Shown here piece by piece: positions 8,792-15,915 of a DNA stretch of 64,000 nt. Source of the stretch: Pseudomonas fragi (GTDB taxonomy: Bacteria > Pseudomonadota > Gammaproteobacteria > Pseudomonadales > Pseudomonadaceae); NCBI RefSeq assembly GCF_900105835.1, contig NZ_LT629783.1:1302001-1366000 (forward strand), read 5' to 3'. Position 1 is the first letter of the stretch. Each line of letters starts with the position of its first letter. The translations under genes were made by a program, and so were the position numbers. The notes below the pieces were generated by a model, which saw nothing but the letters and a program-made list of their open reading frames with translations, did no database searches and was not told where the DNA came from.

Positions 8792-9355
8792 ATGCCTTCA
8801 ATGACCCCGGATGCGGCACTGATCATCATCGATATGCAAAAAGGGATGTGCAACCCCGGGCTTGGCCGCAGAAACAACCCGGATGCCGAGCGCAACGTAC
8901 AGCGCTTGCTGCAAGCCTGGCGGCAGACGCAACGCACGGTCATCCATGTCCGGCATATTTCGCGCACGCCCACCTCGGTGTTCTGGCCAGGCCAGTCGGG
9001 CTGCGAGTTTCAGGTGGCGCTGGCGCCCCTTGAGGATGAGTACGTCAGCGAAAAGAACGTGCCCGATGCGTTTGCCAATAGCGGCCTGGAGCGCTGGCTG
9101 CGCACGCGCGCGATTAACCAGTTGCTGATCGTCGGCGTGATCACCAACAACTCCGTGGAGTCTACGGTGCGCTCAGCAGGCTGCCTGGGGTTTGATGTGA
9201 TCGTTGGGGCAGACGCCTGCTACACCTTTGACCAGAAGGACCTGAATGGGCGCCTCTGGCCTGCCGAAGATGTGCATGCATTGTCGCTGGCCAATATGGC
9301 GCTGGATTACGCAACGGTTCGGGACGTCAATCAGATACTTGAACAGCAAGCATGA
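8792..9355 (+). CDS. isochorismatase-fold hydrolase lacking the catalytic Cys
   Basis: 187 residues from ATG 8792 (AAGGA seven bases upstream; ATG 8762 is a weaker alternative). The fold signature is clear: 'ALIIIDMQKGM' with the catalytic Asp at the end of strand 1, a central Lys (SEKNVPDAF), a cis-peptide region 'LLIVGVITNNSVESTVRSA' and a 'VIVGADAC' strand. In cysteine hydrolases of this family the position before VxxTxR is Cys; here it is Ser121. True isochorismatases such as PhzD also lack the Cys, so it could hydrolyse a vinyl ether, have another nucleophile, or be a binding protein. Convergent with the YkvI-like gene across a hairpin. Confidence 0.8.
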   Translation: MPSMTPDAALIIIDMQKGMCNPGLGRRNNPDAERNVQRLLQAWRQTQRTVIHVRHISRTPTSVFWPGQSGCEFQVALAPLEDEYVSEKNVPDAFANSGLERWLRTRAINQLLIVGVITNNSVESTVRSAGCLGFDVIVGADACYTFDQKDLNGRLWPAEDVHALSLANMALDYATVRDVNQILEQQA

Positions 9356-9361
9356 GACAAA

Positions 9362-9387
9362 TGCCGCCGAATGTTCATTCGGCGGCA
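9362..9387. terminator. hairpin between convergent genes
   Basis: Perfect 12-base inverted repeat TGCCGCCGAATG / CATTCGGCGGCA with a 2-base spacer, lying between the stops of the isochorismatase-fold gene (+) and the YkvI-like gene (-). There is no long T run on either side, so it may be a weak or mRNA-stabilising hairpin rather than a full intrinsic terminator. Confidence 0.6.
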
Positions 9388-9393
9388 ACCGGG

Positions 9394-10482
9394 TCAGGAC
9401 GCTGCGTCCAGTGCCGCTTTTTGCGCTCTGGCGACAGAGCGGCTGCGCGCCCAGTTAAAGCAGATCGCCAGGATCAAGGCAAAGCCGACGTACCCCAGCA
9501 GCGGGTACACGGTGCCGACCAGCTTGCTGAAACCACCCAGGCTCAAGCCCAGGCCGACACACACGGTGGCAGCACTGATCAACTTGAAGCGACGGGTTTC
9601 AGGCTTGGCGAAACGTGCGCTGAAAGCAAAGAACATACCCACCGCCGTGCTGTAAACCATACACACCAGGGCCAGCGACATCACCACCGAAAGAATCGGC
9701 GAAATACGCCCCGCCAGTGCCAGCGATGGCATTTCAATACCCTGCAACTGGTTGATGTTGGCAAACAGGCCGATGTTCAACAGCAGGATCAACAGGCCCA
9801 GCCCCAGGCCGCCGAGCACGCCGCCCACAGCCGCGGCCTTGGGTTGTTTGGTCATGCCGCCGATCACCGCCAGCATGGGGAAACCCACTGCGATATTGAA
9901 CGATGCATACAACAATGCGCCGACAAACCAGTTGCCAGTGACCGTTTCGTTGTTCTCGCGAGCGACCGCGTCCAGGGTCTCGATCGGCGCGTTGTAGCTG
10001 AAAATCGAGTAGGTGGTGATGATCAGCACCATCGCCAGCAAGAAAGGCATCACTGCGCTGATCAGATCAATGATGCGCTTGACGTTCATGCACAGCGTGG
10101 CGATCACCAGCACGGTCATCAATACACCGCCAAACAAAGGGGGCAGATCGTATTGCTGGGCAAAGATCGAACCGCTACCTGCCAGCATCACCACGCCGAC
10201 ACCATAGAGGAAGAAGGACAGCACTACATCGACAACCAGGCCGATACGCGCACCGAACAGGATGTAAAGCACCTCCTTATGGGAAGTTGCCTGCATCTTC
10301 GAACTCATCCGGGCAATCTGCATCCCCAGGAAAGCGAACATCAAGCCACTCACCAGCGTGCCCACGATGCCGACAAGCCCATAGCCGGTGAAAAACTGCA
10401 GTACCTCCTGCCCGGAGGCAAAGCCGCCACCAATGACTACGGACATATACGCAAGCGCGATCTGGATCGACTGTTTATTCAT
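9394..10482 (-). CDS. YkvI-like integral membrane transporter
   Basis: 362 residues, about ten membrane helices. It starts with 'QIALAYMSVVIGGGFASGQEVLQFF', the unwound first helix with GGGFASGQE that marks the YkvI branch of the LeuT-fold amino acid/polyamine/organocation superfamily. 'FNIAVGFPMLAVIGG' in the middle and a short basic C-terminus (RARAQKAALDAAS) fit. It is probably a cation-coupled transporter of unknown substrate. The start is taken at ATG 10482; ATG 10497 is in frame five codons earlier. The frame is open for another 280 bases upstream but that stretch reads like non-coding leader. Confidence 0.75.
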   Translation of the reverse strand: MNKQSIQIALAYMSVVIGGGFASGQEVLQFFTGYGLVGIVGTLVSGLMFAFLGMQIARMSSKMQATSHKEVLYILFGARIGLVVDVVLSFFLYGVGVVMLAGSGSIFAQQYDLPPLFGGVLMTVLVIATLCMNVKRIIDLISAVMPFLLAMVLIITTYSIFSYNAPIETLDAVARENNETVTGNWFVGALLYASFNIAVGFPMLAVIGGMTKQPKAAAVGGVLGGLGLGLLILLLNIGLFANINQLQGIEMPSLALAGRISPILSVVMSLALVCMVYSTAVGMFFAFSARFAKPETRRFKLISAATVCVGLGLSLGGFSKLVGTVYPLLGYVGFALILAICFNWARSRSVARAQKAALDAAS

Positions 10483-10497
10483 TACACTATTTCTCAT

Positions 10498-10974
10498 TTT
10501 TAGACTTATTAGGTGCACGGCAAACAAAAAGGCCATTAACCGCCTTCTCATTTGCGCAAACGGCTGCAGCCAAAGCAGCCCAACAAAACGCTGCGGCTTG
10601 TTGAACGGTGCTGATGTGCAGGCGCCGGGGCAGTATAGGAATTGTTGCGCAGGCATTTTCACCATATACCGGGTGATATTCAGCGGAAAACTGGCGCTAA
10701 AAATGATTTGGCATAACAGACATCGCGAAGCTGACGATATTGACCGCAAAAACACCGGAAACATTTTGAAACAGGTATGTTTTTATAAATCAAATACTTA
10801 GCAGCATCGGCTTCCCTGGCCTGCATAAAGGCTGCGCACTGGCCATAACCTCGGCAGAGGTATGCGGGTTACGATCGTCTGCCCCAAAACGCCACAGCGC
10901 TCGATATCGCGACCACCGGTCGGCGCGCCCAGGATGGGCCTGAGTCAGGCCACCAGAAGCCTGATTGCGGCACC
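10498..10974. other. intergenic stretch with no gene seen
   Basis: This 477-base stretch upstream of the YkvI-like gene has no frame with convincing codon use on either strand. It is the probable leader and promoter zone of that gene on the minus strand. The G+C-rich part from about 10840 to 10975 precedes the small-RNA promoter candidate. Confidence 0.5.
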
Positions 10975-11003
10975 TTGACGGAGCTATTACACGGGAATAT
11001 CTT
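10975..11003 (+). promoter_or_regulatory. sigma-70 type promoter for the small-RNA candidate
   Basis: TTGACG at 10975-10980 and TATCTT at 10998-11003 are separated by exactly 17 bases. Each has one or two mismatches to the -35 and -10 consensus. Transcription would begin near 11010, and no protein-coding frame follows. Confidence 0.6.
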
Positions 11004-11009
11004 GTAACT

Positions 11010-11215
11010 GAGGACTGCAAGTGCGCATTGATCGAGGCAGGGTACCCGTACTATCCCTCCCCGCATTCAGGCAGCAGAGAAAACGGGTTTCTCTGAAGTA
11101 GTGACGACCAGCCTGCTGATCGGATTCTGAACCCAAGGCCATCGTGCCAAACGCTGAAGAATCGCTGCGACTACTCCTCAATAACATCTGAAAGGCGCCC
11201 GATGGGCGCCTTTTT
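11010..11215 (+). ncRNA. candidate small RNA, about 205 nt
   Basis: A stand-alone transcription unit can be read here: a well-spaced promoter (TTGACG-N17-TATCTT), no start codon with a ribosome site followed by a credible frame, an internal hairpin (CAGAGAAA at 11075-11082 pairing with TTTCTCTG at 11088-11095), and a strong intrinsic terminator at the 3' end. The nearest plus-strand gene upstream ends 1.6 kb earlier, so the terminator is not explained by a known gene. I could not match it to 6S RNA, tmRNA, RNase P, 4.5S, RsmX/Y/Z or CrcZ from memory. Both ends are predicted only. Confidence 0.6.
11191..11215 (+). terminator. intrinsic terminator of the small-RNA candidate
   Basis: Stem AAAGGCGCCC / GGGCGCCTTT with a GAT loop, followed by a run of T and TACTT on the plus strand. 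The minus-strand reading lacks a comparable U tract, so the terminator is directional. Confidence 0.8.
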
Positions 11216-11361
11216 ACTTCGCCTCTGGGTTGTGGCCTGCAACCCGCCTGGCCAACCTGCGCGGCTAACACCCGCGGCGCATAACCCACCATTGGCACTT
11301 CAGGGTGCTGAAACCTGTGGAGGGGTTGATTGCAAATGCCCCCCCAAACACCGTAATGCGC

Positions 11362-11742
11362 TTAGTGAATCAACCGAGCTGCTGCAAACGTGGTGCCTGC
11401 CATTACCGCGGCAGTGGCCACAAACCATTTGGTCTGGTTGTTGAATCCTTCAATCATGGCGGCTTTCAGTTCCGCCATCGAGACCTTGAGGTCGCCCAAG
11501 TCCATCTTTGTGGCCATGGCTTGTTCAATACCGTCCAGCCTGGTCTCTACCCGTACCAGCCGTTCGCGGATCTCGGGGAGTACTTTTTCCAGTGCTTCAA
11601 CTCGGCTTTTCAATTGATCATCTCCTGGAGGGCCTGGTGGCGCCCCACGCTCTTGATTATTGTTGCCTGCTTTCTCTCTGTAACTGTCATGGCGAGCAGA
11701 GTGCCTTTCACTCGAGAAACCCCGCTCAAATGATTTGATCAT
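11362..11742 (-). CDS. coiled-coil protein with C-terminal membrane anchor
   Basis: 126 residues from ATG 11742, which has GGGAG seven bases upstream. The N-terminal third is polar and charged (SSERHSARHDSYREKAGNNNQERG), followed by a long heptad-like helix (VEALEKVLPEIRERLVRVETRLDGIEQAMATKMDLGDLK) and a C-terminal membrane span (WFVATAAVMAGTTFAAARLIH). The layout is like DUF1640/XhlA-type small membrane coiled-coil proteins found both in prophages and as chromosomal singletons. No other phage gene is nearby. Its start overlaps the small ORF at 11726-11848. Confidence 0.6.
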   Translation of the reverse strand: MIKSFERGFSSERHSARHDSYREKAGNNNQERGAPPGPPGDDQLKSRVEALEKVLPEIRERLVRVETRLDGIEQAMATKMDLGDLKVSMAELKAAMIEGFNNQTKWFVATAAVMAGTTFAAARLIH

Positions 11743-11848
11743 GACGCCACTCCCGCCCCTGCATTGTGGCCATGTGCGCGAACGCCATGCGCGTTTTAAA
11801 AAATTGCGCCACGCTATCTGGATCAAATTGCTGAATATCACTGCCCAC
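11726..11848 (-). CDS. possible 40-residue leader ORF
   Basis: A short frame begins at GTG 11848 with a full AGGAGG four bases upstream, the strongest ribosome site in this neighbourhood. The 40-residue product is polar and protein-like (GSDIQQFDPDSVAQFFKTRM, then AFAHMATMQGREW). It ends inside the start of the coiled-coil gene, so translation could be coupled. The alternative is that AGGAGG serves GTG 11841 in the frame of the downstream gene, extending that protein by 33 residues, but the spacing of 11 bases is poor. Confidence 0.4.
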   Translation of the reverse strand: MGSDIQQFDPDSVAQFFKTRMAFAHMATMQGREWRHDQII

Positions 11849-12191
11849 AGAACCTCCTGTTCAGGGTTGGGTTATACGAAACGTTGAGGGCTCCACAATC
11901 TCATCTCCCCGCTCAGGTGCTCATGGCGGATTATCGCCCGTTACCCAGCTCACACCGGAGTTGATGGGCCTAACAAAGACACCCTGAGATCGCTGCAATC
12001 AACTGCACCACTCACAGCCAATATAACGGCTCTCAAACTCGGATATTTCCCTATAGAGGGTGAGCAGCGTCCTCTCTCTATAGGGAATAGCAGGGTTGTC
12101 AAAGACGCATTGGACAATCAGGGCGACGCATCGTCAGTCACCGTCCCTCCCCCCGGCTAGCAGGCTTGCCGGGCATACCTCGCAAGCATAA
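11849..12191. other. intergenic stretch with an inverted repeat
   Basis: No gene seen on either strand. The only clear structure is the 12-base inverted repeat at 12047-12087. The stretch is the likely upstream region of the coiled-coil gene and lies downstream of the BI-1 gene terminator. Confidence 0.5.
12047..12087. repeat. perfect inverted repeat, 12-base arms
   Basis: TTCCCTATAGAG at 12047-12058 and CTCTATAGGGAA at 12076-12087, with a 17-base spacer. It lies in a gene-free stretch about 200 bases upstream of the leader ORF and coiled-coil gene. There is no T tract, so it is not a standard terminator; an operator or a recombination relic are both possible. Confidence 0.6.
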
Positions 12192-12215
12192 AAAAACCCG
12201 CCGAAGCGGGTTTTT
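12192..12215. terminator. bidirectional intrinsic terminator
   Basis: AAAAACCCGC / GCGGGTTTTT with a CGAA tetraloop. It lies directly after the stop of the BI-1 family gene on the minus strand, and its symmetric A/T flanks allow use in both directions. Confidence 0.85.
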
Positions 12216-12231
12216 GTGCAGCGGTTGCCGA

Positions 12232-12903
12232 TCAGTCGTCGCGGCTCATGATGCCGAAAAGCTGTAGCAGGCTGATAAACAGGTTGTAGATCGATACATA
12301 CAGGCTGATGGTCGCCATGATGTAGTTACGCTCACCGCCATGAATGATGGCGCTGGTCTGGAACAGGATGCACACCGACGAGAACAGTACGAAACCGGCA
12401 CTGATCGCCAGTTGCAGGCCGCTGATCTGGAAGAAGAAGCTCGCCAGCGTAGCGCCCAGCAGTACAAAGAAGCCGGCCGTGATAAAGCCGCCCAGGAAGC
12501 TCATGTCCTTGCGGGTGATCAGCACATAGGCAGACAGACCGCCAAATACCAGGGCCGTCATGGCAAATGCAGAACTGACCACCTCGGCGCCGCCCTGCAT
12601 GCCCAGGTAACGGTTAAGGATCGGGCCCAGCAGAAAGCCCATGAAACCGGTCAGGGCAAATGCAGACACCAGGCCCCATGCCGAATCACGCAGCTTGTTG
12701 GTCAAGAAGAACAGGCCGTAGAACCCGATCAGTACAACGAAAATATTTGGATAGCCGACCCGCAACTGCTGCGAGACGTAAGCCATCACACCGCTGAAAG
12801 CCAGAGTAAGAGCCAGCAAGCCGTACGTGTTGCGCAGTACGCGGCTAACCTCTAGCTGCTCGGCCTGCACGCTGCTATTAACTGCGTAATCCTGTTCGCG
12901 CAT
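12232..12903 (-). CDS. Bax inhibitor-1/YccA-YbhL family membrane protein
   Basis: 223 residues with seven predicted membrane helices and a short charged C-terminus (GIMSRDD). Family marks are 'VLRNTYGLLALTLAFSGVMAY' in helix 1, 'LGPILNRYL' and the acidic C-terminus thought to form part of a pH-sensitive di-aspartyl pore in BsYetJ. The likely role is calcium leak or interaction with FtsH-type quality control in the inner membrane; that comes from family knowledge. ATG 12903 has AGGAG six bases upstream. The gene precedes tRNA-Ser divergently, the same arrangement I recall near the tus genes of P. aeruginosa. Confidence 0.9.
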   Translation of the reverse strand: MREQDYAVNSSVQAEQLEVSRVLRNTYGLLALTLAFSGVMAYVSQQLRVGYPNIFVVLIGFYGLFFLTNKLRDSAWGLVSAFALTGFMGFLLGPILNRYLGMQGGAEVVSSAFAMTALVFGGLSAYVLITRKDMSFLGGFITAGFFVLLGATLASFFFQISGLQLAISAGFVLFSSVCILFQTSAIIHGGERNYIMATISLYVSIYNLFISLLQLFGIMSRDD

Positions 12904-12979
12904 GGCGATACTCCTGTGGTTTGAAATGTTAAGTAGCAAAGATCATAGCAGAGGCTCTGAAACAAGCGATCAAGAGAGT

Positions 12980-13007
12980 TTGACAACGTGTTTCATTCAG
13001 GTATTAT
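12980..13007 (+). promoter_or_regulatory. promoter of tRNA-Ser
   Basis: TTGACA at 12980-12985, a 16-base spacer, and TATTAT at 13002-13007, followed by a GC-rich discriminator (GGCGCCCG). The GC-rich discriminator is characteristic of stringently controlled stable-RNA promoters. Confidence 0.75.
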
Positions 13008-13027
13008 GGCGCCCGAAACAACGTACA

Positions 13028-13115
13028 GGAGGTGTGGCCGAGTGGTTTAAGGCAACGGTCTTGAAAACCGTCGACTGTAACAGGTCCATGAGTTCGAATC
13101 CCATCGCCTCCGCCA
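13028..13115 (+). tRNA. tRNA-Ser (anticodon UGA)
   Basis: 88 bases including an encoded CCA. The acceptor stem GGAGGTG pairs with CGCCTCC and G is the discriminator. The anticodon stem is ACGGT/ACCGT with loop CTTGAAA, giving anticodon TGA at 13062-13064. The long variable arm expected of a class II tRNA follows, then the T loop GTTCGAATC. It decodes UCA, UCG and UCU codons. Confidence 0.97.
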
Positions 13116-13132
13116 TATTGCTGCACCGATAG

Positions 13133-13155
13133 AGCCCGTCACTGACGGGCTTTGT
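13133..13155 (+). terminator. terminator after tRNA-Ser
   Basis: Stem AGCCCGTC / GACGGGCT with an ACT loop, followed by TTGTCGTTT, 18 bases after the tRNA 3' end. Confidence 0.75.
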
Positions 13156-13201
13156 CGTTTCCGGGGGTTGAGAAAGGTCCGCCTGCCTCCCCCGAAGCCC
13201 A

Positions 13202-13227
13202 AGCCCCGCCTTTGTGCGGGGCTTTTT
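13202..13227 (+). terminator. second terminator before tusD
   Basis: Stem AGCCCCGC / GCGGGGCT with a six-base loop and a TTTTTATT tail. It backs up the first terminator and isolates the tus operon from the tRNA transcript. Confidence 0.8.
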
Positions 13228-13296
13228 ATTGCCTGCCACAAGCATCTTTGGGCATCTGGCCTTATCATTGCCCCAGTTTTGCTGACAGAGCCCACC

Positions 13297-13689
13297 ATGA
13301 AATTTGCCATTGCCCTTTATTCAGCGGCCCATGCGCCCTCTTCCCGCCGCGCCCTGCGTTTTGCCCAGGCGGCGCTGGCCGGTGGCCATGAGATTGTCCG
13401 GCTGTTCTTCTATCAAGACGGTGTGCACAGTGCTTCAAGCAATATTGTGACGCCCCAAGATGAGCAGGACATCGCGCAACAATGGGCAGCGTTCGTCAGC
13501 CAGCATCAACTCGATGGCGTGGTCTGTATTGCCGCTGCCTTGCGCCGTGGCGTCCTGAATGAAGACGAAGCCGCACGCTATCAACGCCCCGGCATCAATT
13601 TGCAAGCACCCTGGGAGCTGTCCGGGCTTGGCCAGTTGCACGATGCCATTCAATCAGCCGATCGACTGATCTGTTTCGGAGGGCCTTGA
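13297..13689 (+). CDS. tusD: sulfurtransferase TusD
   Basis: 130 residues of the DsrE fold. Cys77 in 'DGVVCIAAALRRGVL' matches the persulfide-carrying Cys of E. coli TusD. With TusB and TusC it forms the heterohexamer that takes sulfur from TusA and passes it to TusE for MnmA-dependent 2-thiolation of tRNA wobble uridine. ATG 13297 is the start; the longer open frame upstream runs through the terminator. First gene of tusD-tusC-tusB-tusE-trpD2. Confidence 0.95.
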   Translation: MKFAIALYSAAHAPSSRRALRFAQAALAGGHEIVRLFFYQDGVHSASSNIVTPQDEQDIAQQWAAFVSQHQLDGVVCIAAALRRGVLNEDEAARYQRPGINLQAPWELSGLGQLHDAIQSADRLICFGGP

Positions 13690-13690
13690 A

Positions 13691-14053
13691 ATGCCCAAGT
13701 CTCTTTTGATTATCAGCCGACAAGCACCGTGGGCCGGCCCCGGCGCGAAAGAAGCGCTGGATATCGTGCTGGCCGGTGGCGCATTCGATTTGCCGGTGGC
13801 GCTGTTGTTTATGGATGACGGCATTTTTCAATTGCTGGCCAATCAAAATGCTGCAGCCATCCAGCAGAAGAACCTCACAGCCAACCTCCAGGCGTTGTCG
13901 ATGTTCGGTGTTGATGATCTGTACGCCTGCAGCCACAGCCTGAGCGAGCGTGGCATTTTACCCGCTGGGCTTGCCGTCGATGATGTGCAGCCGCTGCCAG
14001 TTGAAGAAGTCCGTGCACTTATTGACCGTTATGACCAAGTGATTACTCTCTGA
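13691..14053 (+). CDS. tusC: sulfurtransferase complex subunit TusC
   Basis: 120 residues, DsrF-like. It starts one base after the tusD stop and its stop overlaps the tusB start. Typical segments are 'SLLIISRQAPWAGPGAKEALDIVLAGGAFDLPV', reading as the first Rossmann-like half, and 'LFMDDGIFQLL'. TusC has no catalytic Cys in E. coli and is structural in the TusBCD hexamer. The genuine position-dependent partner genes on both sides make the call secure. Confidence 0.92.
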   Translation: MPKSLLIISRQAPWAGPGAKEALDIVLAGGAFDLPVALLFMDDGIFQLLANQNAAAIQQKNLTANLQALSMFGVDDLYACSHSLSERGILPAGLAVDDVQPLPVEEVRALIDRYDQVITL

Positions 14054-14337
14054 TGTCGACCCTACATGTTTTGAGCCACTCACCATTTTCCGACACTCGC
14101 CTGGGCAGCTGCCTGCGCCTGCTGGGCAAGGATGACGCCTTGTTGCTGAGTGGCGATGCGGTGTACGCCCTGCAGCAGGGCAGCGTTCTCAAATCCCTGG
14201 AGGAACAGACCATTTTCATCCTTGAGGAAGATTTGCTGGCGCGCCACCTTGAATGCCCGTCGTGGGCAACCTGTGTGGATTACCCGGCGTTCGTCGAACT
14301 GTCGATTCGTTATGACAAGGTCAACAGCTGGCTATGA
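14053..14337 (+). CDS. tusB: sulfurtransferase complex subunit TusB
   Basis: 94 residues, DsrH-like: 'STLHVLSHSPFSDTRLGSCLRLLGKDDALLLSGDAVYAL' matches the family N-terminus. Its ATG overlaps the tusC TGA by one base and its own stop overlaps the tusE ATG by four, so the subunits are translationally coupled in the order needed for the complex. Third member of the TusBCD sulfur relay. Confidence 0.92.
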   Translation: MSTLHVLSHSPFSDTRLGSCLRLLGKDDALLLSGDAVYALQQGSVLKSLEEQTIFILEEDLLARHLECPSWATCVDYPAFVELSIRYDKVNSWL

Positions 14338-14669
14338 ATGAGCTCACCCTCAACGGTAAAACCATCGGCCTGGACAAGGACGGTTACCTGCTCGACCTCA
14401 ATGACTGGTCTGCTGAAGTCGCCCAGGCTCTGGCGGCGCAGGCAGGCATTGAGCTGAGTGCCGAACACTGGGAAATCCTCGAGTTGTTGCGCAGCTTTTA
14501 TCAGGAATTTGAGCTCTCCCCTGCCACACGCCCGCTGATCAAGTACACAGCCCTCAAGCTGGGGCCTGAAAAAGGCAACAGCCTGCACCTCAACCGCCTG
14601 TTCAACGGCACCCCAGCCAAACTTGCCGCCAAGCTGGCGGGCCTGCCCAAGCCGACCAATTGCCTATGA
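14334..14669 (+). CDS. tusE: sulfurtransferase TusE (DsrC family)
   Basis: 111 residues with the DsrC-family pattern: 'GLDKDGYLLDLNDWSAEVAQALA', 'LSAEHWEILELLRSFYQEFELSPATRPLIKY', and a flexible C-terminus ending Asn-Cys-Leu. The penultimate Cys is the persulfide acceptor that hands sulfur to MnmA. It overlaps tusB at its start and trpD2 at its end. Confidence 0.95.
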   Translation: MNELTLNGKTIGLDKDGYLLDLNDWSAEVAQALAAQAGIELSAEHWEILELLRSFYQEFELSPATRPLIKYTALKLGPEKGNSLHLNRLFNGTPAKLAAKLAGLPKPTNCL

Positions 14670-15667
14670 ACACTCCCGCTGCACTGACCCTTGAAGCGCC
14701 TGCCGAACACCCTTTTGCGCCCTTTGTGCGCATCCTGGGCAAAGGCAAGCGCGGTGCCCGCAACCTGACCCGTGAAGAAGCCCGCGAAGCAATGGGCATG
14801 CTGCTTGAGGACAAGGTAGAAGATACGCAATTGGGCGCCTTCCTGATGTTGCTGCGGCATAAAGAAGAAAGCGCCGAGGAAATGGCCGGCTTTACCGAGG
14901 CCGTGAGGGAGCGTCTGACAGCACCTGCCATCCGGGTCGATATCGACTGGCCGACTTACGCCGGTAAAAAGCGCCATTTGCCCTGGTATTTGCTGGCCGC
15001 CAAGTGCCTGGCGCAAAACGGCGTGCGCATTTTCATGCACGGTGGTGGCGCCCATACCGCCGGCCGGCTGTACAGCGAACAGCTGCTCGACGCGCTGGCC
15101 ATTCCACTATGCCGCAACTGGCAGAGCGTCAACGAGGCCCTCGATACTGGCAATCTGGCCTTTATGCCGTTGCAGGACTGGGCGCCACACTTGCAGCGCA
15201 TGATTGATCTGCGCAATACCCTGGGCCTGCGTTCGCCCATTCACTCGCTCGCACGCATTCTCAACCCCTTGGGTGCGCGCTGTGGCCTGCAGAGCATCTT
15301 TCATCCGGGCTATCAAAGCGTACACCGTGAAGCCAGCAGTTTGCTGGGGGACAACAGCATCGTGATCAAGGGCGATGGCGGCGAAGTTGAAATCAACCCC
15401 GACACCCTGAGCCATCTTTACGGCACTACGGCCGGGGTTGGCTGGGACGAGGAATGGCCGGCATTGTCAGCCCAGCGCCATGTCAAACCGGCCTCGCTGC
15501 AACCTGAGCACCTCCTGGCGCTATGGCGCGGCGAGGTTGAAGACAGCTACCCGCAACTGGCTCTGCTTTCAACCATGGCCCTGGCCTTGCGCGGCCTCGG
15601 TACGCCCCGGGAGCAGGCTTTTGAGCAGGCACAACGCTTTTGGGATAACCGCGACACATCGATTTAA
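14666..15667 (+). CDS. TrpD2/YbiB-family glycosyltransferase-fold protein
   Basis: 333 residues. The sequence has the anthranilate phosphoribosyltransferase fold: an N-terminal helical bundle ('NLTREEAREAMGMLLEDKVEDTQLGAFLMLLRHKEESAEEMAGF'), 'MHGGGAHTAGRLYSEQLL' in place of the substrate glycine loop, and 'ARILNPLGARCGLQSIFHPGYQ'. YbiB of E. coli has this fold but binds nucleic acid rather than acting in tryptophan synthesis. ATG 14666 overlaps the tusE stop, so it belongs to the tus operon; a link with tRNA or nucleic acid handling is plausible. Confidence 0.8.
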   Translation: MNTPAALTLEAPAEHPFAPFVRILGKGKRGARNLTREEAREAMGMLLEDKVEDTQLGAFLMLLRHKEESAEEMAGFTEAVRERLTAPAIRVDIDWPTYAGKKRHLPWYLLAAKCLAQNGVRIFMHGGGAHTAGRLYSEQLLDALAIPLCRNWQSVNEALDTGNLAFMPLQDWAPHLQRMIDLRNTLGLRSPIHSLARILNPLGARCGLQSIFHPGYQSVHREASSLLGDNSIVIKGDGGEVEINPDTLSHLYGTTAGVGWDEEWPALSAQRHVKPASLQPEHLLALWRGEVEDSYPQLALLSTMALALRGLGTPREQAFEQAQRFWDNRDTSI

Positions 15668-15687
15668 GCCTACTGACGAGAACGCCC

Positions 15688-15915
15688 ATGCTTATCCCCT
15701 ACGACCAGCTTGAACCCGACACCCTCACCCGCCTGATCGAAGACTTCGTCAGCCGCGATGGGACTGACAACGGCGATGACACGCCGCAAGAGACCCGCGT
15801 GCTGCGGGTCCGTCATGCATTAAGCAAAGGCCAGGCGGTGATTTTCTTTGATCTCGAGAGCCAGCAGTGCCAACTGATGCCCAAGCACGCGGTACCCAAG
15901 GAGTTCTTTGACTAA
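15688..15915 (+). CDS. YheU-family protein
   Basis: 75 residues. 'MLIPYDQLEPDTLTRLIEDFVSRDGTD' followed by 'VLRVRHALSKGQAVIFFDLESQQCQLMPK' is the YheU (UPF0270) family from end to end. Function unknown. It is the last plus-strand gene of the tus cluster, 20 bases after trpD2, and its stop overlaps the stop of the convergent csrA-like gene by four bases. Confidence 0.88.
   Translation: MLIPYDQLEPDTLTRLIEDFVSRDGTDNGDDTPQETRVLRVRHALSKGQAVIFFDLESQQCQLMPKHAVPKEFFD

Noticed and set aside
9352..10503. Long plus-strand frame opposite the YkvI-like gene
   Set aside because: Translation is a Gln/His-rich string without any fold pattern; the opposite strand encodes a clear membrane transporter.
11362..11848. 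Prophage remnant, because of the XhlA/DUF1640-like coiled-coil protein
   Set aside because: No other phage gene, no att-like repeat and normal base composition around it.
12076..12087. Resemblance of CTATAGGGA to a T7-like phage promoter
   Set aside because: Only the -6 to +3 core is present; the upstream recognition part is absent and no phage genes follow.
13028..13115. tRNA-Ser as an integration site for a genomic island
   Set aside because: Both sides are conserved core genes (BI-1 family and tus), there is no integrase, and no second copy of the tRNA 3' end was noticed.
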